NCBI GenBank assembly: GCA_025965695.1
Contig: JAOPWM010000290.1
Span: 1 to 64,000, forward strand
Reading direction: 5' to 3'
DNA from: Blastococcus sp.
GTDB lineage: Bacteria > Actinomycetota > Actinomycetes > Mycobacteriales > Geodermatophilaceae
DNA length: 64,000 nucleotides
The first letter of the stretch is position 1. Every line of letters begins with the position of its first letter. The translations under genes were made by a program, and so were the position numbers. The notes under the pieces are model-generated. The model searched no databases. It was not told the DNA's origin and saw only the letters and a program-made list of their open reading frames with translations. Below, one piece after another: positions 40,649-48,819 of this stretch.

Positions 40649-41515
40649 CTGAGCACTCCACCCGAGCAGTCCGACGGGCTGCTGGGCCCCGCCGCCATCC
40701 GCGAGCTGGCCCAGCAGTTGGACCTGCGGCCGACCAAGACCCTCGGGCAGAACTTTCTGCACGACGCCAACACGATCCGGCGGATCGTGCGCACCGCCGG
40801 CCTCCGGCCCGACGACGTCGTCCTCGAAGTCGGACCCGGGCTGGGCTCCTTGACGCTCGGGCTCCTGCCGGCGGTCGCCCGCGTCGTGGCCGTGGAGATC
40901 GACGAACGCCTGGCCGACCAGTTGCCGATCACCGTCGGTGCGCGCCGGCCGGATCTGGCCGACCGGCTGACGGTGGTGACGGCGGACGCCCTGCGCATCC
41001 AGGAGCTGCCCGGCCCGCCGCCGACCGCGCTGGTGGCGAACCTGCCCTACAACATCGCCGTCCCGGTGCTGCTCAACCTCCTGGAGCTGCTGCCGACGCT
41101 GGACCGGGCCCTGGTGCTCGTCCAGGCAGAGGTCGCCGAGCGCCTGGCCGCACCGCCCGGAGGCTCGGCGTACGGCGTGCCCTCGGTCAAGGCCGCGTGG
41201 TACGGCGACGTGCGCCGGGCCGGCAACGTCGGCCGGCGGGTCTTCTGGCCCGAGCCCAACGTCGACTCGGGGCTGGTCTCCCTGGTCCGCCGTCCGCCCC
41301 CGCCGGGGGATCGCAGGGCCACCTTCGCCGTCATCGACGCCGCCTTCGCCACCCGGCGCAAGGGGCTGCGCGCGGCTCTCGCCATGTGGGCCGGTAGCCC
41401 CGCCGCGGCCGAGGTGCGCCTGCGCGCGGCCGGGATCGATCCCGCGACCCGCGGGGAGAGGCTGTCGGTCACCGACTTCGCACGGTTGGCCGCGACGCCA
41501 CCGGTGGAGCCGTGA
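40649..41515 (+). CDS. rsmA: 16S rRNA dimethyladenosine transferase RsmA (KsgA), probable CTG start
   Basis: RsmA dimethylates A1518 and A1519 of 16S rRNA. The 288-residue reading has [38 protein letters not shown], the SAM-binding [27 protein letters not shown] and the catalytic [17 protein letters not shown], plus a typical C-terminal domain. The first ATG/GTG/TTG in frame is TTG 40718, but conserved family sequence ([14 protein letters not shown]) lies upstream of it. CTG 40649, eleven bases after the rpf stop, is the only near-cognate start that includes it. The stop overlaps the ispE GTG (GTGA). Confidence 0.93.
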   Translation: MSTPPEQSDGLLGPAAIRELAQQLDLRPTKTLGQNFLHDANTIRRIVRTAGLRPDDVVLEVGPGLGSLTLGLLPAVARVVAVEIDERLADQLPITVGARRPDLADRLTVVTADALRIQELPGPPPTALVANLPYNIAVPVLLNLLELLPTLDRALVLVQAEVAERLAAPPGGSAYGVPSVKAAWYGDVRRAGNVGRRVFWPEPNVDSGLVSLVRRPPPPGDRRATFAVIDAAFATRRKGLRAALAMWAGSPAAAEVRLRAAGIDPATRGERLSVTDFARLAATPPVEP

Positions 41516-42429
41516 CCGTGGCCGGTGAGGTCGTCGCGCGAGCCCCGGCGAAGGTGAACGTGCATCTCGCGGTCGGGCCGCTGCGGCCGGACGGTTTCCA
41601 CGAGCTGCGGACGGTCTACTTCGCGGTGTCGCTGTTCGACACGGTCACGGTGCGGGCGGGCGAGGGGCTGGCCGTCTCCGTCACGGGAGTCGACGCCGAC
41701 GTCGTCCCCACGGACCGCCGCAACCTCGTCTGGCGGGCAGCGGTTCTGCTGGCCGAGCACGCAGGGGTGCGCGCCGACGCCACGATCGCCATCGCCAAGG
41801 CGATCCCGGCCGCTGCCGGGCTCGCCGGCGGCAGCGCCGACGCCGCGGCTGCGCTCGTCGCCCTGGACGCCCTCTGGGGCACCCGGGTGTCCCGGACGGA
41901 CCTCCACCTGCTCGCCGCCCAGCTGGGCAGCGACGTGCCCTTCAGCCTCCTCGGTGGCGTCGCCCTCGGCGCCGGCCGCGGCGAGCAGCTCTCGCCGGTG
42001 CTCGCCCGCACCCGCTGGCACTGGGTCCTGGGTATCGCGGGCGAGGGCCTCTCGACCCCCGCCGTCTACGGCGAGCTGGACCGACTGCGGGCGACCGGCA
42101 CGCTGCCCGGCGACAGCGGACTGGCACCCACCGACCCGGTCATCGCCGCCCTCCGCAGCGGACCGCCGTCGGCGCTCGCCGGCGCGCTGGCCAACGACCT
42201 GCAGGCGCCGGCGCTCGCCCTGCGACCCGAGCTCGGCCGGGCGCTGCGGGCGGCGACCGGCGCAGGGGCCCTCGCCGCCCTGGTGAGCGGCTCCGGGCCG
42301 ACGGTGGCCGCGCTGGCCGAGGACGAGCAGGGCGCCATCCGGCTGGCGGCGGAGCTGGCCGGTGTCGGGCTCTTCCGCACCGTGCGCGCCGTCCGCGGCC
42401 CCGTGCCGGGCGCGCGGCTGGTCGGCTGA
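41512..42429 (+). CDS. ispE: 4-diphosphocytidyl-2-C-methyl-D-erythritol kinase IspE
   Basis: IspE phosphorylates CDP-methylerythritol in the non-mevalonate isoprenoid pathway, which also supplies polyprenyl lipid carriers. The 305-residue GHMP kinase starts [20 protein letters not shown] and has [20 protein letters not shown], the ATP loop [40 protein letters not shown] and [17 protein letters not shown]. The GTGA overlap with rsmA fixes the start. It is the last gene of the rpfB-rsmA-ispE run. Confidence 0.96.
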   Translation: MTVAGEVVARAPAKVNVHLAVGPLRPDGFHELRTVYFAVSLFDTVTVRAGEGLAVSVTGVDADVVPTDRRNLVWRAAVLLAEHAGVRADATIAIAKAIPAAAGLAGGSADAAAALVALDALWGTRVSRTDLHLLAAQLGSDVPFSLLGGVALGAGRGEQLSPVLARTRWHWVLGIAGEGLSTPAVYGELDRLRATGTLPGDSGLAPTDPVIAALRSGPPSALAGALANDLQAPALALRPELGRALRAATGAGALAALVSGSGPTVAALAEDEQGAIRLAAELAGVGLFRTVRAVRGPVPGARLVG

Positions 42430-42444
42430 CGGGAGCCGTCTGTG

Positions 42445-43107
42445 TCAGGCCTCGGCGGTGGGCAGCTCCCGGTCCTCGACGAGGTTCGGCTCCGGTTCCA
42501 GGTGCGCGAGGCCGTTGTAGGCCAGATTGACCAGGTGCGCGGCGACCTCGTGCTTGTCCGGCGAGCGTGTGTCCAGCCACCACTGTCCGACGAGAGCGAC
42601 CATGCCGACCAGCGCCTGGCTGTAGAGCTCGGCGAGCTGCGGGTCGTAGCCGCGGGAGTCGAACTGGCTGCCCAGGATGTGCTCGACCTTGCGCGCGACC
42701 TCGCCGATCAGTGAGGAGAACGTGCCGACGCCGCTGGTCACCGGCGCGTCGCGGGTCAGCACGCGGAAGCCGTCGGTGTGGTCCTCGATGTACTCCAGCA
42801 GCACGAGGGCGGCCCGCTCGAGCATCTCGCGGGGGTGGCCGGGCGTCGACAGCGCGGAGGCGAACCGGTCCAGCAGGCGCTGCATCTCCCGGTCGACGAC
42901 GACCGCGTACAGCCCCTCCTTGCCCCCGAAGTGCTCATAGACCACCGGCTTGCTGACGTCGGCCCGGGCGGCGATCTCCTCGATCGAGGTGGCCTCGTAG
43001 CCCTTCTGCCCGAACAGTTCGCGGCCGATGTCCAGCAACTGCTGGCGCCGTTGGGCACCGGTCATCCGGACCCGGGGCCGCGAAGCACTGCTGGTCATGG
43101 CGGTCAT
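42445..43107 (-). CDS. TetR-family transcriptional regulator
   Basis: A 220-residue repressor. The N-terminal HTH reads RRQQLLDIGRELFGQKGYEA, TSIEEIAARADVSKPVVYEH and FGGKEGLYAVVVDREMQRLL; a helical ligand domain follows with VARKVEHILGSQFDSRGYDP. The start may be ATG 43107 or 43098. It is convergent with ispE (15 bases between stops). A TetR gene also sits near glmU in mycobacteria (Rv1019). It lies downstream of the desaturase gene on the same strand and could regulate membrane lipid genes, as TetR regulators of desaturases do. Confidence 0.92.
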   Translation of the reverse strand: MTAMTSSASRPRVRMTGAQRRQQLLDIGRELFGQKGYEATSIEEIAARADVSKPVVYEHFGGKEGLYAVVVDREMQRLLDRFASALSTPGHPREMLERAALVLLEYIEDHTDGFRVLTRDAPVTSGVGTFSSLIGEVARKVEHILGSQFDSRGYDPQLAELYSQALVGMVALVGQWWLDTRSPDKHEVAAHLVNLAYNGLAHLEPEPNLVEDRELPTAEA

Positions 43108-43189
43108 CTTCCCCTCGAAGCACCGCCGCCCGGTCGGCCTGCGCAGTGCAGGCCGCCCGGGCGGAGGACAAGCCGGTGTGTGCAGTCGC

Positions 43190-44176
43190 TCAGACCGACG
43201 CCGGTGCAGGGAGACGGCGCTTGGCCGCCAGCCGGACCGGGTCGGGCCACTTGACGTCCTGGGCCCAGCCGAGTTTCTCGAACATCCAGATCACCCGGGC
43301 ACTCATGTCGATCTGGCCGCGCAGCACGCCGTGACGCGCGCAGGTCGGGTCCGCGTGGTGCAGGTTGTGCCACGACTCGCCGCCGCTGAGGATCGCCAAC
43401 GGCCAGAAGTTCGTCGCCCGGTCGCGGGAGGCGAAGGGGCGGTTGCCCACGACGTGGCAGACCGAGTTGATCGACCAGGTCACGTGGTGCAGCAGCGCGA
43501 CGCGGACCAGCCCCGCCCAGAAGAACGCCGACCAGGCGCCCATCCAGCTACCGGTGACCAGGCCACCGATGACGGCCGGCAGAGCGAAGCTCAGGAAGGC
43601 CCAGACGATGAACAGCCGGCTCGTGATCCGCAGGCCGGTGTCCTTCAGGAGGTCGGGCGCGTAGCGCTCGGCGTTGGTCTGGCGGCGGTCGAACAGCCAG
43701 CCGAGGTGTGCGTGGAACATGCCCTTGACCAGGGCCCGGGTGTCGTCCCCGTACCGCCACGGCGAGTGCGGGTCGCCCTCGCGGTCGGAGAACGCGTGGT
43801 GCCGGCGGTGGTCGGCGACCCACTGGACGACGGGACCCTGGATGGCCATGCAGCCGACGACGGCGAGCGCGATGCGCAGCGGCCGGGTGGCCTTGAAGGA
43901 CCCGTGGGTGAAGTACCGGTGGTAGCCGACGGTGACCCCGAGCAGGGTCAGGAAGTAGAAGCCGACGGCGAGCCCCACGTCGAGCCAGGACAGCCCCCAT
44001 CCCCAGACGGCGGGCACCGCGGCGGCCAGCGCGAGGAAGGGCACGACCACGAAGACGTAGAGCGTGATCTGTTCGAGCGCGCCCTTCTCCTTGCCGAGCG
44101 CGTTCACCGGTAGGCCGGCGTTCGGGTCGGCGGTGCGGGGCGGGGCCGTGGGCCGGGTGAGGGCGGGAGCGGACAA
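43190..44176 (-). CDS. Membrane fatty-acid (acyl-CoA/acyl-lipid) desaturase
   Basis: A 328-residue di-iron desaturase with the three His boxes: HRYFTH, HRRHH in VADHRRHHAFSDREGDPHSP, and HNLHH in GGESWHNLHHADPTCARHGV. Four hydrophobic segments flank them (VVVPFLALAAAVPAVWGW and others). It introduces a double bond, probably delta-9, into long acyl chains to adjust membrane fluidity. TTG 44176 is chosen because AGGAGA precedes it at good distance and family sequence begins soon after; upstream codons lack similarity. The TetR gene follows 82 bases downstream. Confidence 0.93.
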   Translation of the reverse strand: MSAPALTRPTAPPRTADPNAGLPVNALGKEKGALEQITLYVFVVVPFLALAAAVPAVWGWGLSWLDVGLAVGFYFLTLLGVTVGYHRYFTHGSFKATRPLRIALAVVGCMAIQGPVVQWVADHRRHHAFSDREGDPHSPWRYGDDTRALVKGMFHAHLGWLFDRRQTNAERYAPDLLKDTGLRITSRLFIVWAFLSFALPAVIGGLVTGSWMGAWSAFFWAGLVRVALLHHVTWSINSVCHVVGNRPFASRDRATNFWPLAILSGGESWHNLHHADPTCARHGVLRGQIDMSARVIWMFEKLGWAQDVKWPDPVRLAAKRRLPAPASV

Positions 44177-44407
44177 GCGATCTCCTGAGCGGTGTCGGGC
44201 CTGCTCCGGAACGCGGTTATCAGACCGGCGTTCACCGAAGCTACGTCCCCGTAACCTACGGCACCGTAGGGAGTGCGGCGACCCGGAGTCGGGTCCGCCG
44301 ACAGTGGACCGATCGGTGCCGATGGATGCCTCCGGCGCCACGCGGCCCTAGGCTCCGGGACGGGTGCCGTCTCATGGCGACGCCTCCGTGGCCGCCTGCG
44401 CCACGGG

Positions 44408-44480
44408 TGGGGGATGGGGTAATCGGCAGCCCGCCGGCCTTTGGAGCCGTGCAGTCTCGGTTCGAGTCCGAGTCCCCCAG
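44408..44480 (+). tRNA. tRNA-Gln (anticodon TTG)
   Basis: A 73-base cloverleaf: acceptor TGGGGGA pairs with TCCCCCA, the D-loop has GGTAATCGGCA, the anticodon stem-loop has CTTTGGA with anticodon TTG (Gln, codon CAA), and the T-arm is CTCGG-TTCGAGT-CCGAG. The CCA end is not encoded. It lies 33 bases before glmU, the same association as in mycobacteria. Confidence 0.95.
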
Positions 44481-44513
44481 CGCACAGCAACCTGTCGCCG
44501 TCCGAGGAGATCC

Positions 44514-46028
44514 GTGATCCCGCAGGAGCCATCGGTGCCCGCCACCGCCGGGGGGCCGGTGTTGGCCGCCGTCGTCGTCCTGGCCGCCGGGCAGGGCACC
44601 CGCATGCGTTCGTCGACGCCCAAGGTCCTGCACTCCCTGGGTGGGCGCAGCCTGCTCGGCCACGTGCTCGCCGCCGTCGAGCCGCTGCACGCGGGTGCCA
44701 CCGTGGTGGTCGTCGGCGCGGGCCGCGAGGCGGTGGAGCAGCACCTGACGCGGATCGCCCCCGAGGCGCTGCCCGTCGTCCAGCACGAGCAGAACGGCTC
44801 CGGTCACGCCGCGGCCGTCGCACTCGCCGCCGTCCCCGATCTCGACGGTCCGGTGCTGCTGGTCAACGGGGACGCACCCCTGCTGCGCGCCGCGACGGTG
44901 ACCGCACTGGTCGACGCCCATCGCGCAGCCGGGAACGTGCTCACCGTCCTCACCGCGGAGGTCGACGACCCCACCGGGCTGGGCCGCATCGTGCGGGACG
45001 ACAGCGGTGCGGTCCGCGCGATCGTGGAGGAGCGGGACGCCACCGACGCCCAGCGGGCCATCCGCGAGATCAACGCCGGCGTGTACGTCGGCGATGCGGC
45101 GGCCCTGCGCCGCAGCCTGGCCCGCCTCGGCGCCGACAACGACCAGGGGGAGCAGTACGTGACCGACGTGCTCGGCCTGCTCGTGGTCGAGGGGGCCCCT
45201 GTCGGAGGAGTGCTCGCCGAGGACGCCGACGACGTCCTGGGGTGCAACGACCAGCGCGAGCTCGCCGCCCGCCGGCGCACCCTCAACGACCGCGTCCTCG
45301 ACGACCTCATGCGCGCCGGGGTCACCGTCGTGGACCCGCTGACCACCTGGGTCGACGTGACCGCCTCCGTGGCGGCCGACGCCGTGCTGCAGCCGGGCAC
45401 CCAGTTGCTCGGCACCACCTCGATCGGTGCCGCAGCGACCGTCGGACCCGACAGCACGCTGATCGACACCGAGGTGGGCGCGGGCGCATCGGTGGTCCGG
45501 GCGCACTGCCACGAGGCGGTCGTCGGACCGCAGGTGTCGGTGGGCCCGTTCGCCTACCTGCGACCCGGGACCCGACTGGGCACGGGCGCGAAGGTCGGCA
45601 CGTTCGTCGAGACCAAGAACGCCGACATCGGCGACGGTGCCAAGGTGCCGCACCTGACCTACGTCGGTGACGCCACCATCGGCCGCGGTACCAACATCGG
45701 CGCCGCCAGCGTCTTCGTGAACTACGACGGGGTCACCAAGCACCGGACGACCATCGGGGAGCACGCCAGGACGGGTGCAGACAACATGTTCGTGGCGCCG
45801 GTCACCGTGGGGGACGGCGCCTACACTGCAGCCGGTTCGGTGATCACCTCCGACGTCCCCCCCGGGGCGATGGCCGTCGCGCGGGCGCCCCAGAGGAATG
45901 TGGCAGGCTGGGTTCGCCGCCGCCGCTCCGGGACGCCCGCGGCCGCGGCCGCGGAAGCGGCCGAGAACCGGGCGGAGGCACCCAGGGATGGCCGGTCAGA
46001 GGCCTCCGGGGCGGACACCGAGCAGTAG
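44514..46028 (+). CDS. glmU: Bifunctional UDP-GlcNAc pyrophosphorylase / glucosamine-1-P acetyltransferase GlmU
   Basis: GlmU makes UDP-N-acetylglucosamine, the precursor of peptidoglycan and many surface glycans. The 504-residue protein has the uridyltransferase signature LAAGQGTRMRSSTPKVLHSL, QHEQNGSGHAAAVALA and VNGDAPLL in the N-terminal half. From about residue 270 it has a left-handed beta-helix with GPFAYLRPGTRLGTGAKVGT, VETKNADIGDGAKVPHLTYV and the active-site NYDGVTKHRTTIGEHA. A disordered Ala/Glu-rich tail ends the protein. GTG 44514 has a GAGGAGA ribosome binding site. prs follows after 13 bases. Confidence 0.97.
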   Translation: MIPQEPSVPATAGGPVLAAVVVLAAGQGTRMRSSTPKVLHSLGGRSLLGHVLAAVEPLHAGATVVVVGAGREAVEQHLTRIAPEALPVVQHEQNGSGHAAAVALAAVPDLDGPVLLVNGDAPLLRAATVTALVDAHRAAGNVLTVLTAEVDDPTGLGRIVRDDSGAVRAIVEERDATDAQRAIREINAGVYVGDAAALRRSLARLGADNDQGEQYVTDVLGLLVVEGAPVGGVLAEDADDVLGCNDQRELAARRRTLNDRVLDDLMRAGVTVVDPLTTWVDVTASVAADAVLQPGTQLLGTTSIGAAATVGPDSTLIDTEVGAGASVVRAHCHEAVVGPQVSVGPFAYLRPGTRLGTGAKVGTFVETKNADIGDGAKVPHLTYVGDATIGRGTNIGAASVFVNYDGVTKHRTTIGEHARTGADNMFVAPVTVGDGAYTAAGSVITSDVPPGAMAVARAPQRNVAGWVRRRRSGTPAAAAAEAAENRAEAPRDGRSEASGADTEQ

Positions 46029-46041
46029 GGACGACGAGCCG

Positions 46042-47022
46042 ATGAGCGCGATCCGGCAGGCGAACAGCAAGAGCCTCATGCTCTTCTCCGGACGGGCCTA
46101 CCCCGAGCTGACAACCGAGATCGCCGGGCACCTCGGAGTGACGCCGACGCCGACCGCGTCGTACGAGTTCGCCAACGGCGAGCTGTTCGTCCGGTTCGAG
46201 GAGTCGGTGCGCGGCTGCGACGCCTTCGTGGTGCAGAGCCACACGGCGCCGATCAACACCTGGCTCATGGAGCAGCTGATCATGGTGGACGCGCTCAAGC
46301 GTGCGTCGGCCAAGCGGATCACCGTCGTCGCCCCGTTCTTCCCCTACGCCCGCCAGGACAAGAAGCACCGCGGCCGCGAGCCCATCTCCGCCCGCCTGGT
46401 CGCTGACATGTTCAAGACCGCGGGCGCCGACCGGCTGATGGCTGTCGATCTGCACACGGCGCAGATCCAGGGCTTCTTCGACGGCCCGGTGGACCACCTC
46501 TTCGCCCTCGACCTGCTCGTGGACCACGTGAAGCAGCGGTGGAGCGATCGCGACCTGACGGTCGTCTCGCCGGACTCCGGCCGGGTCCGCGTCGCCGAGC
46601 GCTGGACGGACAAGCTCGGCGGCACGCCGCTGGCCTTCATCCACAAGACGCGCGACCCGATGCGGCCGAACGAGGTCAAGGCCAACCGCGTCGTCGGCGA
46701 GGTCGAGGGCCGCGTGTGCATCATCGTCGACGACATGATCGACACCGGCGGCACGATCGTGAAGGCCGCCGAGACGCTCTTCGACGCCGGTGCCGCCGAG
46801 GTCATCGTGACGGCCACCCACGGGGTTCTCTCCGGCCCCGCGATCGACCGGCTGAAGAACAGCCGTGTCAGCGAGGTCATCGTGACCAACACGCTCCCGA
46901 TCGCACCCGAGCGGCAGTTCGACAAGCTCACCGTCCTGTCGATCGCGCCGCTGCTCGCCCGCGCGATCAAGGAGGTCTTCGAGGACGGCTCCGTCACGAG
47001 CCTCTTCGACGGGGCGTCGTAA
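46042..47022 (+). CDS. prs: Ribose-phosphate pyrophosphokinase
   Basis: Prs forms PRPP from ribose-5-phosphate and ATP for purine, pyrimidine, His and Trp synthesis and, in actinobacteria, for decaprenyl-phosphoryl-arabinose. The 326-residue protein has SLMLFSGRAYPELTTEIAGH, FANGELFVRFEESVRG, FPYARQDKKHRGREPISARL, AVDLHTAQIQGFFDGPVDHL and the PRPP loop DDMIDTGGTIVKAAE. The start ATG 46042 is close to the glmU stop, so the genes are co-transcribed. Confidence 0.97.
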   Translation: MSAIRQANSKSLMLFSGRAYPELTTEIAGHLGVTPTPTASYEFANGELFVRFEESVRGCDAFVVQSHTAPINTWLMEQLIMVDALKRASAKRITVVAPFFPYARQDKKHRGREPISARLVADMFKTAGADRLMAVDLHTAQIQGFFDGPVDHLFALDLLVDHVKQRWSDRDLTVVSPDSGRVRVAERWTDKLGGTPLAFIHKTRDPMRPNEVKANRVVGEVEGRVCIIVDDMIDTGGTIVKAAETLFDAGAAEVIVTATHGVLSGPAIDRLKNSRVSEVIVTNTLPIAPERQFDKLTVLSIAPLLARAIKEVFEDGSVTSLFDGAS

Positions 47023-47057
47023 CTCTGTCGCCCTTCCGGCCGGCGCTTGTGGAGTGT

Positions 47058-47098
47058 TCCTCGTGCTCCAGGAGTTCTTGGCTTCAGGGGCACGAGGA
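47058..47098 (+). promoter_or_regulatory. Long-loop hairpin between prs and rplY
   Basis: TCCTCGTGC (47058-47066) and GCACGAGGA (47090-47098) are perfect 9-bp complements across a 23-base loop. It is either the terminator of glmU-prs or a leader structure of rplY; the 245-base gap before rplY has room for a separate promoter. Confidence 0.45.
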
Positions 47099-47267
47099 CA
47101 ACCCGGAAAGCGGCCCGCAACGGGCGCTGGGGTAACCTTGCCGCTGTTGCCCGGCGAGGGAGACGGTCCGTCCGTACTCCGTGATCGACGTGCGTCTGCC
47201 CTCAGGGGTGTGTCGCGCCCGTTCGCCGGCGCGCAGACCCGATCCACCTCTTGAGGAGCACATCACC

Positions 47268-47936
47268 GTGGCTGATTTCCGCCTCCAAGCCGAGACCCGG
47301 ACCGAGTTCGGCAAGGGCAGCGCTCGCCGCACCCGCCGCGCCGGCCGCGTCCCCGCCGTCCTGTACGGGCACGGGCAGGACGTCGTCCACCTGTCGCTGC
47401 CGGCCCGCGAGTTCGCCGCCGCCCTGCGCAACGGCGGCGCCAACGCCCTGCTGACCATCGTGCTGGACGGCAACGAGCAGCTCGCTCTCACCAAGGCCGT
47501 GCAGCGCGACCCGCTGAAGCGGACCCACGAGCACATCGACCTCCTCCTCGTCCGCCGCGGCGAGAAGACCACGGTCGAGGTCCCGATCATCATCGTCGGT
47601 GAGCCCGCGCCGGACACGATCCCGAACCACCAGCTGAGCACCGTCTCGATCGAGGCCGACGCCACGCGACTGCCCGACAACATCGAGGTCGACGTCACCG
47701 GCCGCTCCGCCGGTCAGAACATCACCGCCGGCGACCTCGTGCTGCCCAGCGGCGCGACGCTCATCACCGACGCCGAGTCGCTCGTCATCGGATTCCTCGG
47801 TGCCCCGACCGCCGAGGCGCTGGAGGCTGAGCTGGCCGACGCCGAGGCCGAGGCCGGCATCGAGCGCGAGGAGTCCGACGAGGCGGCTGCCGAGGGCGGG
47901 GAGTCCACCCCGGCCGAGGGCTCCAACGAGTCCTGA
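47268..47936 (+). CDS. rplY: 50S ribosomal protein L25/general stress protein Ctc
   Basis: A 222-residue L25 of the long CTC type that binds 5S rRNA. The N-terminal beta-barrel ([20 protein letters not shown]-like start, [40 protein letters not shown]) is followed by the TL5 domain ([40 protein letters not shown]) and an acidic tail of about 40 residues. GTG 47268 has the ribosome binding site GAGGAG at 47253-47258. It precedes pth closely, as is standard. Confidence 0.96.
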   Translation: MADFRLQAETRTEFGKGSARRTRRAGRVPAVLYGHGQDVVHLSLPAREFAAALRNGGANALLTIVLDGNEQLALTKAVQRDPLKRTHEHIDLLLVRRGEKTTVEVPIIIVGEPAPDTIPNHQLSTVSIEADATRLPDNIEVDVTGRSAGQNITAGDLVLPSGATLITDAESLVIGFLGAPTAEALEAELADAEAEAGIEREESDEAAAEGGESTPAEGSNES

Positions 47937-48018
47937 GCAGGATCCGCTGACCGATCGCACGACCCCCGGGGGCGCCGGCACTGCCGGCGCCCCCGGCTCG
48001 GGCGTGCCCGACGGCGGG

Positions 48019-48606
48019 GTGCCCGAGGGCCCGTTCCTGATCGTCGGGCTGGGCAATCCCGGCCCGGGGTACGCCGGGAACCGGCACAACGTCGGTGCCA
48101 TGGTCCTCGACGAGCTGGCCGCGCGCGCCGGCATCCGGCTCTCGCCGGGCAAGGGTGCGCGCTCGCGGGCGCTGGCCGGTGAGGGACGCCTCGCCGGGCG
48201 CCGCGTCGTGCTCGCCCGTCCGCTGACCTACATGAACGAGTCCGGGGGGCCCGTCCGCGGGCTGCTGGACTACCACCACCTCCCCGCCGAGGACCTCGTG
48301 GTCGTCCACGACGAGCTCGACATCCCGTTCTCCGCGGTGCGGCTCAAGCGGGGTGGCGGCGAGGGCGGGCACAACGGGCTGCGCTCGATCACCCGCTCGA
48401 CCGGGACGAAGGACTACCTGCGCGTGCGGGTCGGCATCGGCCGCCCGCCGGGGCGACAGGATGCGGCGGACTTCGTCCTGAAGGACTTCTCGGGGACTGA
48501 GCGCAAGGAACTCGACCTGCTGATCGCCGAGGCCGCCGACGCCGCCGAGGCGCTGCTGGTCCGGGGGCTCGAGGCCGCCCAGAACGAGGTCCATCCCCGC
48601 ACCTGA
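48019..48606 (+). CDS. pth: Peptidyl-tRNA hydrolase
   Basis: Pth releases tRNA from peptidyl-tRNAs dropped by ribosomes. The 195-residue protein has [20 protein letters not shown] (catalytic His), [20 protein letters not shown] (Asn), [20 protein letters not shown] (Asp) and [23 protein letters not shown] 48019 or GTG 48004 best fits the family; the frame is open back to CTG 47947 just after rplY, with a Gly/Pro-rich non-conserved leader. It is probably co-transcribed with rplY. Confidence 0.95.
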   Translation: MPEGPFLIVGLGNPGPGYAGNRHNVGAMVLDELAARAGIRLSPGKGARSRALAGEGRLAGRRVVLARPLTYMNESGGPVRGLLDYHHLPAEDLVVVHDELDIPFSAVRLKRGGGEGGHNGLRSITRSTGTKDYLRVRVGIGRPPGRQDAADFVLKDFSGTERKELDLLIAEAADAAEALLVRGLEAAQNEVHPRT

Positions 48607-48819
48607 GCCGTCGACGGCTCCGTCCCGGTGACGCTTGCCACGCCGTACGCCTCCATCGGGTGAACGGTGCCGCGTCCGCATTGACCCTCCCATGACTCTC
48701 TGTGAGTGTTGCGGCAAGATCGAGTCTCCATCCGCACGAATGGCCAGCTCACAGCTGTGACATGTGATCAAGCGGTGGTCTCGCGACTACGCAGTGTCAC
48801 GGTTTCCGGGGGGAATGTC
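48607..48819 (+). other. Promoter region of the envelope-glycopolymer locus
   Basis: This is 213 bases between pth and the sugar transferase, with a stretch of below-average G/C (around 48690-48790) that probably holds the promoter. No clear -35/-10 pair was assigned. A G-run, CCGGGGGGAA at 48806-48815, serves as ribosome binding site for ATG 48820. Confidence 0.4.

Noticed and set aside
40718-41515. rsmA starting at TTG 40718
   Set aside because: It would remove conserved N-terminal residues that are encoded in frame upstream; CTG 40649 explains them better.
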